Shown piece after piece: positions 15,694 through 23,909 of a DNA stretch of 51,455 bases; the first letter of the stretch is position 1; each line of letters begins with the position of its first letter. Where the stretch lies: positions 1 through 51,455 of the forward strand of contig NZ_JBASAD010000013.1 in the NCBI RefSeq assembly GCF_049650445.1, given 5' to 3'. Made by a program: the position numbers and the translations under genes. The notes beneath the pieces were generated by a model. The model did no database searches, had not been told where the DNA came from, and saw only the letters and a list, made by a program, of their open reading frames with translations. This stretch comes from Castellaniella sp049650445 (lineage in GTDB: Bacteria > Pseudomonadota > Gammaproteobacteria > Burkholderiales > Burkholderiaceae_B).

Positions 15694-16926
15694 TCAGGCC
15701 TCCAGTCCGGCGACGGCGGCCTCCTGGTGCAGCACGCCTTCGTCCACCATGGCCTCGATCTCTGCCTGACCATAGCCCAGTTCTTCGGCGATCCACCGAT
15801 TGTGCTGGCCCATCAGCGGCGCCGGTTCGCGGATCGTCGTGTCGCAGCCCGAGAACCGGAACGGCGTGTTGAGCAAATCGACGTCGCCCAGCACCGGATG
15901 GCGCTGGCGCACCACCATGCCACGCGCCTGAACCTGGGGGTCGTGGAGCACTTCGCCGATGTCCTGCACCTTGGCGCAGGGCACATCGACCGCGTCCAGG
16001 GCCTCCAGGCACTGCGCCACCGTGCGTGCCGCGACCCAGGCACGCACCACGGGCAGGATCTCGAGCCGATGGGCATTGCGCCCCGCCGCCGAATGGAACC
16101 TGGCATCGGCGGCCAGGGCCTCGCCGCCGACCAGCAAGGCCAGGCGTTTCCAGGACGCCTCGATTTGGGCGGCGATGACCAGATGGCCGTCCGTGGCCGT
16201 GAAGACGCCATACAGCGTCGAATCGGGCAGGTCGTGGCCGGTCTGTTCAGGGATCACCTGACCGTTCGACAAGGTGTAGCACTGCCCTGCGTACTCGTGC
16301 ATGGAGACCAGGCAGTCGTACAGTGAAAGATCGATGTGCTGTCCCTTGCCGGACTTGATGCGCCCCAGCAGCGCCGCATTGATGGCGGCCACGCCATGGA
16401 TGCCGGTGTACATGTCGCCCAGCGCAATGCGCAGCAGCGGCGGCGCCTCGCCCGGTGAACCGACCATGGCCATGATGCCGCTCTTGGCTTCGGCGATCAG
16501 CCCGAAGCCGGCACGGTGGGATTCCGGTCCGGTATGGCCGTAAGCCGAGATCGAGCAATAGACCAGGCCGGGGTTCAGCTTCGAGAGCGCCTCGTAGCCC
16601 AGCCCGAGCCGGGTCAGCGCGCCGGGCCGGTAGTTCTCGACGAAGACGTCGGCCGTGGCGACCAGCTTTTCCATCAATTCCCGCCCGCGCGGGTCTTTCA
16701 GGTTCACGCACAGGCCTTTCTTGCCCATGTTCTGCTGCAGGAAATACCCGCTCTGGCCCTGAATGAAAAAGGGGTGCTGCCGTCCGGCATCGCCTTCGGT
16801 GGGACGTTCGACCTTGATCACCTCGGCACCCAGCGCCGCCAGACAGCGCGACAGATAGGGGCCGGCAAGAAAATGGCTGTAGTCGATGACCCGGATGCCC
16901 TCCAGGGGGCGCATTTGCGTCGTCAT
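15694..16926 (-). CDS. CaiB/BaiF family CoA-transferase, first copy
   Basis: 410 residues, class III (formyl-CoA transferase type), predicted to move CoA onto a carboxylic acid. Signatures include the N-terminal GIRVIDYSHFLAGPY, the nucleotide-loop EVIKVERP and the catalytic aspartate region LRIALGDMYTGIHG. An AGGA ribosome-binding site precedes the ATG. It is 11 bp downstream of the MaoC gene and last of a three-gene operon (PanE-VOC, MaoC, CaiB) divergent from a LysR regulator. Acid substrate unknown. A second CaiB gene lies at 27754. Confidence 0.92.
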   Translation of the reverse strand: MTTQMRPLEGIRVIDYSHFLAGPYLSRCLAALGAEVIKVERPTEGDAGRQHPFFIQGQSGYFLQQNMGKKGLCVNLKDPRGRELMEKLVATADVFVENYRPGALTRLGLGYEALSKLNPGLVYCSISAYGHTGPESHRAGFGLIAEAKSGIMAMVGSPGEAPPLLRIALGDMYTGIHGVAAINAALLGRIKSGKGQHIDLSLYDCLVSMHEYAGQCYTLSNGQVIPEQTGHDLPDSTLYGVFTATDGHLVIAAQIEASWKRLALLVGGEALAADARFHSAAGRNAHRLEILPVVRAWVAARTVAQCLEALDAVDVPCAKVQDIGEVLHDPQVQARGMVVRQRHPVLGDVDLLNTPFRFSGCDTTIREPAPLMGQHNRWIAEELGYGQAEIEAMVDEGVLHQEAAVAGLEA

Positions 16927-16937
16927 GGTCGTTCCTA

Positions 16938-17393
16938 TTAATGCGTGAAGCCGGGGCTGCAGGGAATCATGAGCCGGTGTTCGCCGCGCTGCACGACCTC
17001 GTCATGCTGATTGCGCAGTTCGGAAGGCAGTACCAGGATGCCCCAGCCCGGCCGGCTGCGCGACAGCCGGGCGCTGCCCACATGGAAGCGCACCTGCACG
17101 GTGTCATTGATCTTGATCGGGCCGGTGAAGTCCCACGCCCAGCCCAGCGACATGCCGGGCACGAAACGCAGGTTGGACTGGTTCTTGAGGCCGTCGGTCA
17201 GGGACAGGCCGAGCAGGCCGTGCGCCACGCGCGTGCCGAACGGCGTGGTGCGGGCATACGCTTCGTCGGTATGGACCGGGGTGTAATCACCGGTCAGGTC
17301 GGCAAACGTATTGATGTGGGCTTCGGTCACGGTCAGCGTGGGCGACACGCCCTGAGCACCGACCTCGACCTCGTCAAAATAGTGTTCTTTCAT
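16938..17393 (-). CDS. MaoC-family (R)-hydratase/dehydratase, first copy
   Basis: 151-residue hot-dog protein. The hydratase motif is present (TGDYTPVHTDEAYARTTPFG, then VAHGLLGLSL), with the Asp-His catalytic pair in the DYTPVH segment. It probably hydrates an enoyl-CoA or dehydrates a 3-hydroxyacyl-CoA made by the adjacent CoA-transferase. The ATG at 17393 is chosen over an in-frame start 45 bp upstream that would run into the PanE-VOC gene. It is clearly paralogous to the MaoC gene at 39343. Confidence 0.9.
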   Translation of the reverse strand: MKEHYFDEVEVGAQGVSPTLTVTEAHINTFADLTGDYTPVHTDEAYARTTPFGTRVAHGLLGLSLTDGLKNQSNLRFVPGMSLGWAWDFTGPIKINDTVQVRFHVGSARLSRSRPGWGILVLPSELRNQHDEVVQRGEHRLMIPCSPGFTH

Positions 17394-17406
17394 GGTTCCG
17401 GTCCTT

Positions 17407-18684
17407 TCAGCAATCAAACAATTCGAGCGCAATGCCATCGGGTGTGCGCAACCAGTTCGGCCCCTGCGGCAACGCCGTCACGGCCCAGTCCGCCGCCCGT
17501 GCGAGTGCCGTTTCCATCCCCTTCACACGGATCGCGACATGCGCGATCCAGGGCTGCGCCTGCGCGGCCTGCTCGGCCATGTCGGGCGAGGCGATGAGCT
17601 GGACGCCGCCTTTCAGCCAGACCTGGCGCGGCGCCTCGCGCGGGCCATCGGTCTCGCGCACCGGCATGTCCAGGACCTCTTCGAAGAAACGGATGTTCCA
17701 GGCGATGTCCTTGACCCGCACGGCGACATGATCGACGCCGGCCGGCCGCGCCGGCGCGGTCTTGCCCAGCATGGCCTCGATGCCTTTCACGCAGGCGACC
17801 AGCGTGCTGTTGACCGGGGTCGAAATGCCGAGCTGCAGGCCGCGATCCACCACGGCGCCATTGACGAAACCGATCTCGGTGACACTGCCTTTGTCCAGGC
17901 TCTGCAGCATCGACGTGCGGAAATCCGCCGGCAGGCCGGCGCCCGCCTTGCGCCAGGCCTCGAACGGATCGCTGATGGACAGACGCACGCCGCTGGCGGA
18001 GGCGATCTCCATCGCCTCGCGCACCGCGGCCACGCCCACGGCCTCGAGAGGGCCGCAGCCATACAGTTCACCGTAGGGCATGCGCGAAATGGCGGTGACC
18101 GCACCCGTCGCCACATTGATCAGGAGCTTGTCCCAGATCGTGCCCATGATGTTCTCGCTGACCTCGATCAGCATGCCGGCGCGCTCGAACTCGCGCGCGA
18201 CCGCGCGCACGCGATCAGTAACGCGGCCGTCGAGTTCGCCGATCACGGTTTCCTTGCCGCGCACCCCATAGATGATGCGGCCCGGGCCCAACAGCGTCCC
18301 GCCGACATACGTCTTGCCGGCCAGCACACGCTCGCGGCCCACGTATTCCGCCAGAATGTCCTCGTGGCCCAGGCCGTTCTGCAGAGACAGCACCAGGGTG
18401 TGCGGCGCCAGCAACGGCCCGGCCTGTTCCATGGCCTCGCGCGTATGAAAGGATTTGACCAGCAGGATGATCAGGTCCACGGGCCCGACCTGCTCGGCCG
18501 AAGTCGCTGCCTTGATGCGCACCCGACGTTCGCCATCCTTGTCGCGCAGGCTCAGGCCTTCGGTGTTGATGGCATCCACGTGGTCGGCGTTGCGATTGAC
18601 CAGCGTCACATCGGCGCCCCCTTCGGTCAGCCCGGCGCCAATGGCGCAGCCCAGGGCACCCGCGCCCAATATGCAGATCTTCAT
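17407..18684 (-). CDS. Ketopantoate-reductase-like (PanE/ApbA) dehydrogenase fused to a VOC domain
   Basis: 425 residues, about 120 longer than an ordinary PanE. Residues 1-305 form a PanE/ApbA dehydrogenase: GAGALG Rossmann loop, catalytic Lys186 in WDKLLIN, Asn190 and Glu270 in SVTEIG. After a short Pro/Ala linker, residues 317-425 form a vicinal-oxygen-chelate (glyoxalase-like) module. Its plausible metal ligands are His319, Gln362, His382 and Glu421. GAGGAGAG precedes the ATG. First gene of the operon under the LysR-type box at 18764. Likely a 2-oxo acid/2-hydroxy acid dehydrogenase with an added isomerase, epimerase or sensing domain; pantothenate synthesis seems unlikely here. Confidence 0.88.
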   Translation of the reverse strand: MKICILGAGALGCAIGAGLTEGGADVTLVNRNADHVDAINTEGLSLRDKDGERRVRIKAATSAEQVGPVDLIILLVKSFHTREAMEQAGPLLAPHTLVLSLQNGLGHEDILAEYVGRERVLAGKTYVGGTLLGPGRIIYGVRGKETVIGELDGRVTDRVRAVAREFERAGMLIEVSENIMGTIWDKLLINVATGAVTAISRMPYGELYGCGPLEAVGVAAVREAMEIASASGVRLSISDPFEAWRKAGAGLPADFRTSMLQSLDKGSVTEIGFVNGAVVDRGLQLGISTPVNSTLVACVKGIEAMLGKTAPARPAGVDHVAVRVKDIAWNIRFFEEVLDMPVRETDGPREAPRQVWLKGGVQLIASPDMAEQAAQAQPWIAHVAIRVKGMETALARAADWAVTALPQGPNWLRTPDGIALELFDC

Positions 18685-18746
18685 GGAAAAACTCTCCTCG
18701 GTACGCCCTTGCGTCTGGCATTCATTCTAGACAGGCAAGGATCTAA

Positions 18747-18778
18747 GTTAAATGCAATAATCACAATGTCGGTCATTG
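18747..18778 (-). promoter_or_regulatory. LysR-type box and promoter region of the PanE-VOC operon
   Basis: The 110-bp gap between divergent genes holds the palindrome CAATG-TCGGT-CATTG (18764-18778). On the minus strand a possible -35 TTTAAC (18747-18752) is followed 17 bp later by TAGAAT (-10, 18724-18729). The palindrome would sit about 50-65 bp upstream of the start, the usual LysR recognition site. The -35 match is weak, as expected for an activated promoter. Confidence 0.5.
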
Positions 18779-18794
18779 AGAATTTAAATAGACC

Positions 18795-19736
18795 ATGTCT
18801 GATACGCCTCTCGAGCCCTTGCCCGAAACCAAGCTGCTGCGTCTGTTCGACGTGCTCTATGCCCAGGGCAGCGTCACTGCGGCCGCACAGCAACTGGGAC
18901 TCAGCCAGCCGACCATCAGCATCTGGCTTGCCCAGTTGCGCGAGCAACTGGGCGACCCGCTGTTCGTGCGCACGTCCAAGGGCATGCAGCCGACCCCGCG
19001 CGCCGAAGCCCTGATCAGCATCGTACGCACCGCGCTGGACGCCCTGCGCCAGATCAGCGGCGTCGCGCCCGAATTCGACCCCACCCAGTCCGACCGGCAC
19101 TTCTGCATCGCCATGAGCGACGCAAGCCACGTCAATCTGCTGCCGCAGATCCTCGGCCATCTGCGGCAGACTGCGGCCTCCTGCAGCCTCAAGGCCGGCC
19201 TGATCGATTCCACCCTGCCCGAGCGCCTGCAATCGGGCGTAGCCGACCTGGCTCTGGGCCTGATTCCCGAACTGGGGGCGGGTTTCTATCAGCAGACGCT
19301 GTTCACTCAGGACTGGGTCTGCCTGACGTGCGCCGACCACCCGCGCATCCGCGCGCGGCTGAGCCTGGCCGACTACCGCCGCGAGGGCCACGTCCAGATC
19401 GTCTCGGGCACCGGCCACAGCCTGCTCGAACACGCCCTCCGGCGCGCGCGGATCAGGCGTACGGTCGTGCTCGAACTGCCCGGGTTTCTCGGTCTGTCGG
19501 CGGTGCTGGAGGCCGGTGATCTGATCGTGACCGTGCCGCGCCAGACTGGCGAAACCCTGGCCAGCCGCAACGCGCTGCGCCTGCACCCGTGCCCGTTCCC
19601 GATCGCACCCTTCAGCGTGAAGCAGCACTGGCATACCCGATTCCACCACGACCCCGGCAACCGCTGGCTGCGTCAGGCCTGCATGACCCTGTTCGGCCAC
19701 AGTCCCGCGCCGCGCCGCCGCTCTTCTTCCGTGTGA
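18795..19736 (+). CDS. LysR-family transcriptional regulator
   Basis: 313 residues. The N-terminal winged helix-turn-helix is at about 13-72 (LLRLFDVLYAQGSVTAAAQQLGLSQPTISIWLAQLREQL), followed by a periplasmic-binding-protein-like effector domain of the NahR/NodD type. It is divergent from the PanE-VOC-MaoC-CaiB operon with an intervening palindrome, so it probably controls that operon and itself. A TetR gene begins 4 bp after its stop, suggesting co-transcription. Effector unknown. Confidence 0.92.
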   Translation: MSDTPLEPLPETKLLRLFDVLYAQGSVTAAAQQLGLSQPTISIWLAQLREQLGDPLFVRTSKGMQPTPRAEALISIVRTALDALRQISGVAPEFDPTQSDRHFCIAMSDASHVNLLPQILGHLRQTAASCSLKAGLIDSTLPERLQSGVADLALGLIPELGAGFYQQTLFTQDWVCLTCADHPRIRARLSLADYRREGHVQIVSGTGHSLLEHALRRARIRRTVVLELPGFLGLSAVLEAGDLIVTVPRQTGETLASRNALRLHPCPFPIAPFSVKQHWHTRFHHDPGNRWLRQACMTLFGHSPAPRRRSSSV

Positions 19737-19740
19737 CGTC

Positions 19741-20382
19741 ATGACCCAGAAACCGTCTCCCCGCACCCGCAGCACTGATCCGGGGGCGAGCCGCAGAAAC
19801 ATCCTCGAAGTGGCCATCCGCGAATTCGCCAAGAAGGGGCTCGCGGGCGCACGCATCGACGAGATCGCCGCACAGACCTCGACCAGCAAGCGCATGATCT
19901 ATTACTACTTCGGCGGCAAGCAGGGCCTGTACCTGGCCGCGCTCGAGGAATCCTACCGCAGCATCCGCCAGGTCGAAGGCACCCTGCATCTGGAAGCCCT
20001 GCCGCCCGACGAGGCCATGCGCACCCTGATCGGCTTCACGTTCGATTACCAGGCCAGCAATCCCGACTTCGTGCGCCTGGTGATGAACGAAAACATGCAC
20101 CACGGGTCCTATCTCGCCCAATCCGCCTCGATCAAGGACCTGAACGTCCCGGCGATCGCAGGCATCCGTGAAATCTACGCACGCGGCTGCGCCCAGGGCC
20201 TGTTCCGGCCGGGTCTGGACCCCATTGACCTGCATGCATCGATCAGTGCGCTGTGCTTTTTCAACGTGTCGAACCAGCATACGTTTTCGCTGATCTTCAA
20301 ACGCGACCTGATGGCCCCGGAGGCCTACGCACAACGCCGCAGCAATGTGGTCGACCTGATTCTGCGCTACATGCTGGCCTGA
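19741..20382 (+). CDS. TetR-family transcriptional regulator
   Basis: 213 residues. The N-terminal TetR helix-turn-helix is at about 20-66 (RRNILEVAIREFAKKGLAGARIDEIAAQTSTSKRMIYYYFGGKQGL in overall pattern), followed by an alpha-helical ligand domain similar to RutR/YcdC-type regulators. It is 4 bp after the LysR gene and convergent with the livF end of the ABC operon. Its target cannot be read from the sequence; the TGTACC-type palindrome at 10097 is one possible operator. Confidence 0.9.
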   Translation: MTQKPSPRTRSTDPGASRRNILEVAIREFAKKGLAGARIDEIAAQTSTSKRMIYYYFGGKQGLYLAALEESYRSIRQVEGTLHLEALPPDEAMRTLIGFTFDYQASNPDFVRLVMNENMHHGSYLAQSASIKDLNVPAIAGIREIYARGCAQGLFRPGLDPIDLHASISALCFFNVSNQHTFSLIFKRDLMAPEAYAQRRSNVVDLILRYMLA

Positions 20383-20394
20383 AGATCGGCCGCC

Positions 20395-20436
20395 GACGGC
20401 ATGCACACGCCCGTCGCCGGGAGCGGGCATGCCGTC
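20395..20436. terminator. Hairpin between convergent TetR and livF genes
   Basis: 10-bp stem GACGGCATGC / GCATGCCGTC enclosing a 22-nt loop in the 64-bp gap between converging genes. No T-tract on either side, so a terminator role rests on position. Confidence 0.4.
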
Positions 20437-20446
20437 CGGCGCACCG

Positions 20447-21193
20447 TCACACGGTGGCCGAAGATTCCTCGGCAGGCAGCCCGGCCCCCAGGAACAGCCG
20501 TTCGATATGGGGATCGAGCAGCAGCTCGGCGGCGGGCTTGTGCAATACGCAGGTTCCCGAAGCCAGCGCCAGGGCATCATCCGAGATCTTGAGCGCGCTA
20601 TTGACGTTCTGTTCGACCATCAATACCGTCAAGCCCTGCGCCACCAGTTGGCGCAGCAGCTCGAACACGCCCGCCACGATCTGCGGCGACAGGCCGATCG
20701 ATGGTTCGTCGATCAGCAGCACGCTGGGGCGCAGCAACAGCGCGCGTCCGATCTCGAGCTGCTTCTGCTCGCCGCCCGACAAGGTCGAGGCCTGCGAATG
20801 CAGCCGCTCTTTGAGCCGGGGGAAACGATCCAGCACCTCGGGAATGCGCTCATGCGTGGTCTTCATGCCCAACGTGATGCCGCCCAGTTCCAGATTCTGA
20901 TAGACCGTGAGCTGCCCGAACAGATTGCGCCCCTGAGGCACAAAGGCGATGCCGCGCGCCAGCAGTTCGCGCGCGCTGGTATTGGTGATGTCCTCGCCAT
21001 GCAGCAGGATCTTGCCCTGGCGGACCTTGAGCAGTCCGAACAAGGTCTTGAGCACGGTGGACTTGCCCGCCCCGTTAGGGCCCAGCAGCAAGGTGATGGC
21101 ACTTCGGCGGGCCTGGAAGGACAGCTCGTTGAGGATCATGAAATCCTTGTAGCCGGCCACGACACCCTGGAATTCAATCGCGGTTTCAGACAT
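20447..21193 (-). CDS. livF: Branched-chain-type ABC transporter ATP-binding protein LivF
   Basis: 248 residues. Walker A GPNGAGKST, signature LSGGEQKQLEIGRALL and Walker B VLLIDEPSIGL are all intact. The short LivF-type architecture and its position after LivG identify the subunit. Last gene of the minus-strand operon that starts with CaiB at 28956; 4 bp downstream of LivG. With LivG it powers uptake by LivH/LivM. HAAT transporters in such clusters often import aromatic or cyclic carboxylates as well as branched-chain amino acids; the substrate here is not determined. Confidence 0.93.
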   Translation of the reverse strand: MSETAIEFQGVVAGYKDFMILNELSFQARRSAITLLLGPNGAGKSTVLKTLFGLLKVRQGKILLHGEDITNTSARELLARGIAFVPQGRNLFGQLTVYQNLELGGITLGMKTTHERIPEVLDRFPRLKERLHSQASTLSGGEQKQLEIGRALLLRPSVLLIDEPSIGLSPQIVAGVFELLRQLVAQGLTVLMVEQNVNSALKISDDALALASGTCVLHKPAAELLLDPHIERLFLGAGLPAEESSATV

Positions 21194-21197
21194 CGTC

Positions 21198-21941
21198 TCA
21201 GCTCCCCAGATAGGCGTCGAGCACCTGTTTGTTCGCCCGCACTTCGGCCGGAGTGCCCACCATCATCACCTCGCCTTCGACCATCACCAGGATGCGATGA
21301 CAGAGATCCATGACGAAGTCCATATTGTGCTCGATCACCACAAACGAGCCCTGGCGCCGCTGGTTGAGTTCCTTGAGCATGCGTGCAATCCCGCTCACCA
21401 GCCGCGGGTTGACCCCGGCGCAAGGCTCGTCGAGCAACACCAGCGCGGGCTCGCTCATGAACGCCATGGCAATGTCCACGAGCTTCTGCTGACCGTATGA
21501 CAGCGCACCGGCCGGCTTGTGCTTGACGTGCGCGATGTTGAACAGGTCGATCAGTTCGTCGGCACGGCCGCCCAGGCCCGAATCGGAGGGCGCGAACAGA
21601 CGCTGCAGCATGGTGCCGCGATGCTCCTGCGCAGCCACGATCAGGTTGTCGCGCACGGTCATGTTGCCAAAGACCTGCAGGGTCTGGAACGTGCGCCCCA
21701 CGCCCTGCATGCTGAGCTGCTGCGGATTGAGATGCGTGATCTCTTTGCCATTGAGGAAGATCTGGCCCTCGTCGGGCCGGATCTGCCCGAGCATGCTGTT
21801 GAACATGGTGGTCTTGCCCGAGCCGTTGGGCCCGATGACGCCGAAGATCTCACCCGGCATGACCTCGAAGGACACGCCGCGCACCGCCTGGATGGCGCCG
21901 TAGGATTTCTTGAGCCCCTTGACGCTCAGTATCGGATTCAT
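21198..21941 (-). CDS. livG: Branched-chain-type ABC transporter ATP-binding protein LivG
   Basis: 247 residues. Walker A GPNGSGKTT, signature LSYGQQKLVDIAMA and Walker B LVLLDEPCAGVNP, with the C-terminal LivG extension (VIEHNMDFVMDLCHRILVM). The start overlaps the end of livM by 4 bp (ATGA), showing coupled translation. Partner of LivF. Confidence 0.94.
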   Translation of the reverse strand: MNPILSVKGLKKSYGAIQAVRGVSFEVMPGEIFGVIGPNGSGKTTMFNSMLGQIRPDEGQIFLNGKEITHLNPQQLSMQGVGRTFQTLQVFGNMTVRDNLIVAAQEHRGTMLQRLFAPSDSGLGGRADELIDLFNIAHVKHKPAGALSYGQQKLVDIAMAFMSEPALVLLDEPCAGVNPRLVSGIARMLKELNQRRQGSFVVIEHNMDFVMDLCHRILVMVEGEVMMVGTPAEVRANKQVLDAYLGS

Positions 21942-22924
21942 GCGCCTCTCCTTGCCTGCGCGGCCGCCGACAGGCGCGCCACCTCGTGCGCCTTGGCTTC
22001 ACGACGTGCGGCCAGGGCCTGGCGCAGCGACAGCAGCCCGCCCGGCAGCCAGATCATCAACAACACGACCACGCCGCCGAACAGCAGCAGGTACCAGCCC
22101 TCGGTAAAGCGCAGCCACTCGGGTGCGAAGACGCCGATGAACGAACCCAGCACCGGTCCGAGCAGATAGCCCGGGCCGCCGAGAATCACCATCAGGAACA
22201 TCAGGATGGAGATCTGCACGCTGAAAGGCTCCGGATCGATGAACTGCACCAGTGAGGCGAACAGCGAACCCGCCACCCCGGCATACACCCCGCCGATGGC
22301 GAAGGCCAGCAGCGTGTAACGCTGGATGTTCACGCCCAGGCTCTCGGCGCGGATCGGATTGTCGCGCAGCGCCGTGAAGGCTTTGCCCCAGGGCGAATGG
22401 ATCAGCCACCACAGCAGCAGGAAGGCGATCAGGGCGAAAGCCAGCACGAAGTAGTAGTACGGGATCGCCCCCTTGAAGACATAGCCGAACAGGCTGGGAC
22501 GCGCAATGCCCGAGATGCCGAACGTGCCGCCGGTCAGCCATTCCTCGTTGCGCAGGACCAGCACGAAGATCTCGTTCAGGCCCAGCGTGGCGAAGGCCAG
22601 GTAATGCATCTGCACTCGCAGGGCCGGAAAGCCCACCAGCAGGCCCAGCACGAAGCACAGCGCCATGGCCACGGGCATCGCGGCCCAGAAGCTCACGCCG
22701 GCCTGCATCAGGATGGCCGAGGTATAGGCGCCGACCCCGAAGAAGGCGGCATGGCCCAGGGCCTTGAGGCCCGCATAGCCGACGATCAGGTTCAGCCCCA
22801 GGTTGGCGATGACATAGACCAGCCAGTAGGTCAGCAGATAAACGCCGTAGGTCTTGAAGAAGTGCGGGGCGATGATCAGCGCCGCGAGGCTCAGCACGCC
22901 CAGGAACAGATTGATTTTCTTCAT
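21938..22924 (-). CDS. livM: Branched-chain-type ABC transporter permease LivM
   Basis: 328 residues with about nine to ten hydrophobic segments. Typical LivM sequences are LGLNLIVGYAGLKALGHAAFFGVGAY, the EAA-like loop ALRDNPIRAESLGVN and VMVILGGPGYLLGPVLG-type repeats near the C-terminus. It is 10 bp downstream of livH. The C-terminal tail is basic and alanine-rich. Confidence 0.93.
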   Translation of the reverse strand: MKKINLFLGVLSLAALIIAPHFFKTYGVYLLTYWLVYVIANLGLNLIVGYAGLKALGHAAFFGVGAYTSAILMQAGVSFWAAMPVAMALCFVLGLLVGFPALRVQMHYLAFATLGLNEIFVLVLRNEEWLTGGTFGISGIARPSLFGYVFKGAIPYYYFVLAFALIAFLLLWWLIHSPWGKAFTALRDNPIRAESLGVNIQRYTLLAFAIGGVYAGVAGSLFASLVQFIDPEPFSVQISILMFLMVILGGPGYLLGPVLGSFIGVFAPEWLRFTEGWYLLLFGGVVVLLMIWLPGGLLSLRQALAARREAKAHEVARLSAAAQARRGA

Positions 22925-22934
22925 GGCTGTCCCC

Positions 22935-23810
22935 TCAGACCTTGCGCTCGGCGGGCGCGCCCAGCAAGCCGTTGGGTTTGAACAGAATTACCAGCAGGAA
23001 CAGGGCCAGGGCGACGCCGTCCTTATAGGCCGGCGACACGTAGGCACCGGCGAGGTTTTCGCTCACGCCGATGATGATGCCGCCCAGCAGGGCACCCCGC
23101 GAGTTGTTGAACCCGCCGATGATGGCCGCAAGGAACGCCTTCAGGCCCAGGGTGATGCCCATGTCGAACTTGGCCAGATACAGCGGCGTGACCAGCAGCG
23201 CGGCCAGGCTGGCCAACATGGCGTTGATGGCGAAGGTGTAGAAGATCATCCGGTTGACCCTGATCCCCAGCACCTCGGCCGACTCGGTGTTCTGCGCCAC
23301 GGCCTGCATGGCGCGGCCGGTCACCGTGCGCTGCAGAAAACCCTGCAGGCCCAGCACGACGATCAGAGTGACGGCCAGCGTACCCAGGTCGCTGGCCGAC
23401 ACGCTCACGCCAGCGACACGAAAGACCTCGTAGCCGAAGATGTTCTGGAAAGGCAGCGCCTGGGCGCCGAAGGCGATCTGCACGCCGCTGCGCATGATCA
23501 GCGCCAGGCCGATCGTGGCAACCACCAGAGGCATCACGCCGAACTTGCGCATCGGATCGACGATGGCGCGCTTGAAGCCGAATCCCAGCACGGCGGTGGC
23601 GACCACCAGCGTGAGCAGGAAGCTCACCAGCAGGGGCAGGCCCAGCGACTGGAAGGCCAGCATCGAGAATGCCGGCAGCATGACGAACTCGCCCGTGGCG
23701 AAGTTGATCGTCCCGGAGGCTTGCCATAGCAAGGTGAATCCGAGGGCGGCCAGGGCGTAGATCGCCCCGGTGGCCATCCCGGAAATGATGAGTTGAATGA
23801 AGTCTGTCAT
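22935..23810 (-). CDS. livH: Branched-chain-type ABC transporter permease LivH
   Basis: 291 residues with about eight hydrophobic segments. MTDFIQLIISGMATGAIYAL at the N-terminus is typical of LivH. The EAA-like segment VAQNTESAEVLGIRVNRM and the motif AIIGGFNNSRGALLGG are present. The ATG at 23810 fits the family; an in-frame TTG at 23846 would add 12 residues. A strong hairpin separates it from the upstream binding-protein gene. Confidence 0.92.
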   Translation of the reverse strand: MTDFIQLIISGMATGAIYALAALGFTLLWQASGTINFATGEFVMLPAFSMLAFQSLGLPLLVSFLLTLVVATAVLGFGFKRAIVDPMRKFGVMPLVVATIGLALIMRSGVQIAFGAQALPFQNIFGYEVFRVAGVSVSASDLGTLAVTLIVVLGLQGFLQRTVTGRAMQAVAQNTESAEVLGIRVNRMIFYTFAINAMLASLAALLVTPLYLAKFDMGITLGLKAFLAAIIGGFNNSRGALLGGIIIGVSENLAGAYVSPAYKDGVALALFLLVILFKPNGLLGAPAERKV

Positions 23811-23869
23811 CTTGACAATCACTGGTTTGGCCCCACCCGCAGGCAAGGCCCTTGTAATGTCTCATACGC

Positions 23870-23896
23870 CCTCTCCCGGAGAGCATCCGGGAGAGG
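23870..23896 (-). other. Intra-operon hairpin between the binding-protein gene and livH
   Basis: Perfect 11-bp stem CCTCTCCCGGA / TCCGGGAGAGG with a 5-nt loop, 13 bp downstream of the binding-protein stop codon. No T-tract. It parallels the hairpin after the DctP gene at 13905 and probably raises binding-protein mRNA relative to the permease genes. Confidence 0.55.
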
Positions 23897-23909
23897 TGCC
23901 TATGTCGAT

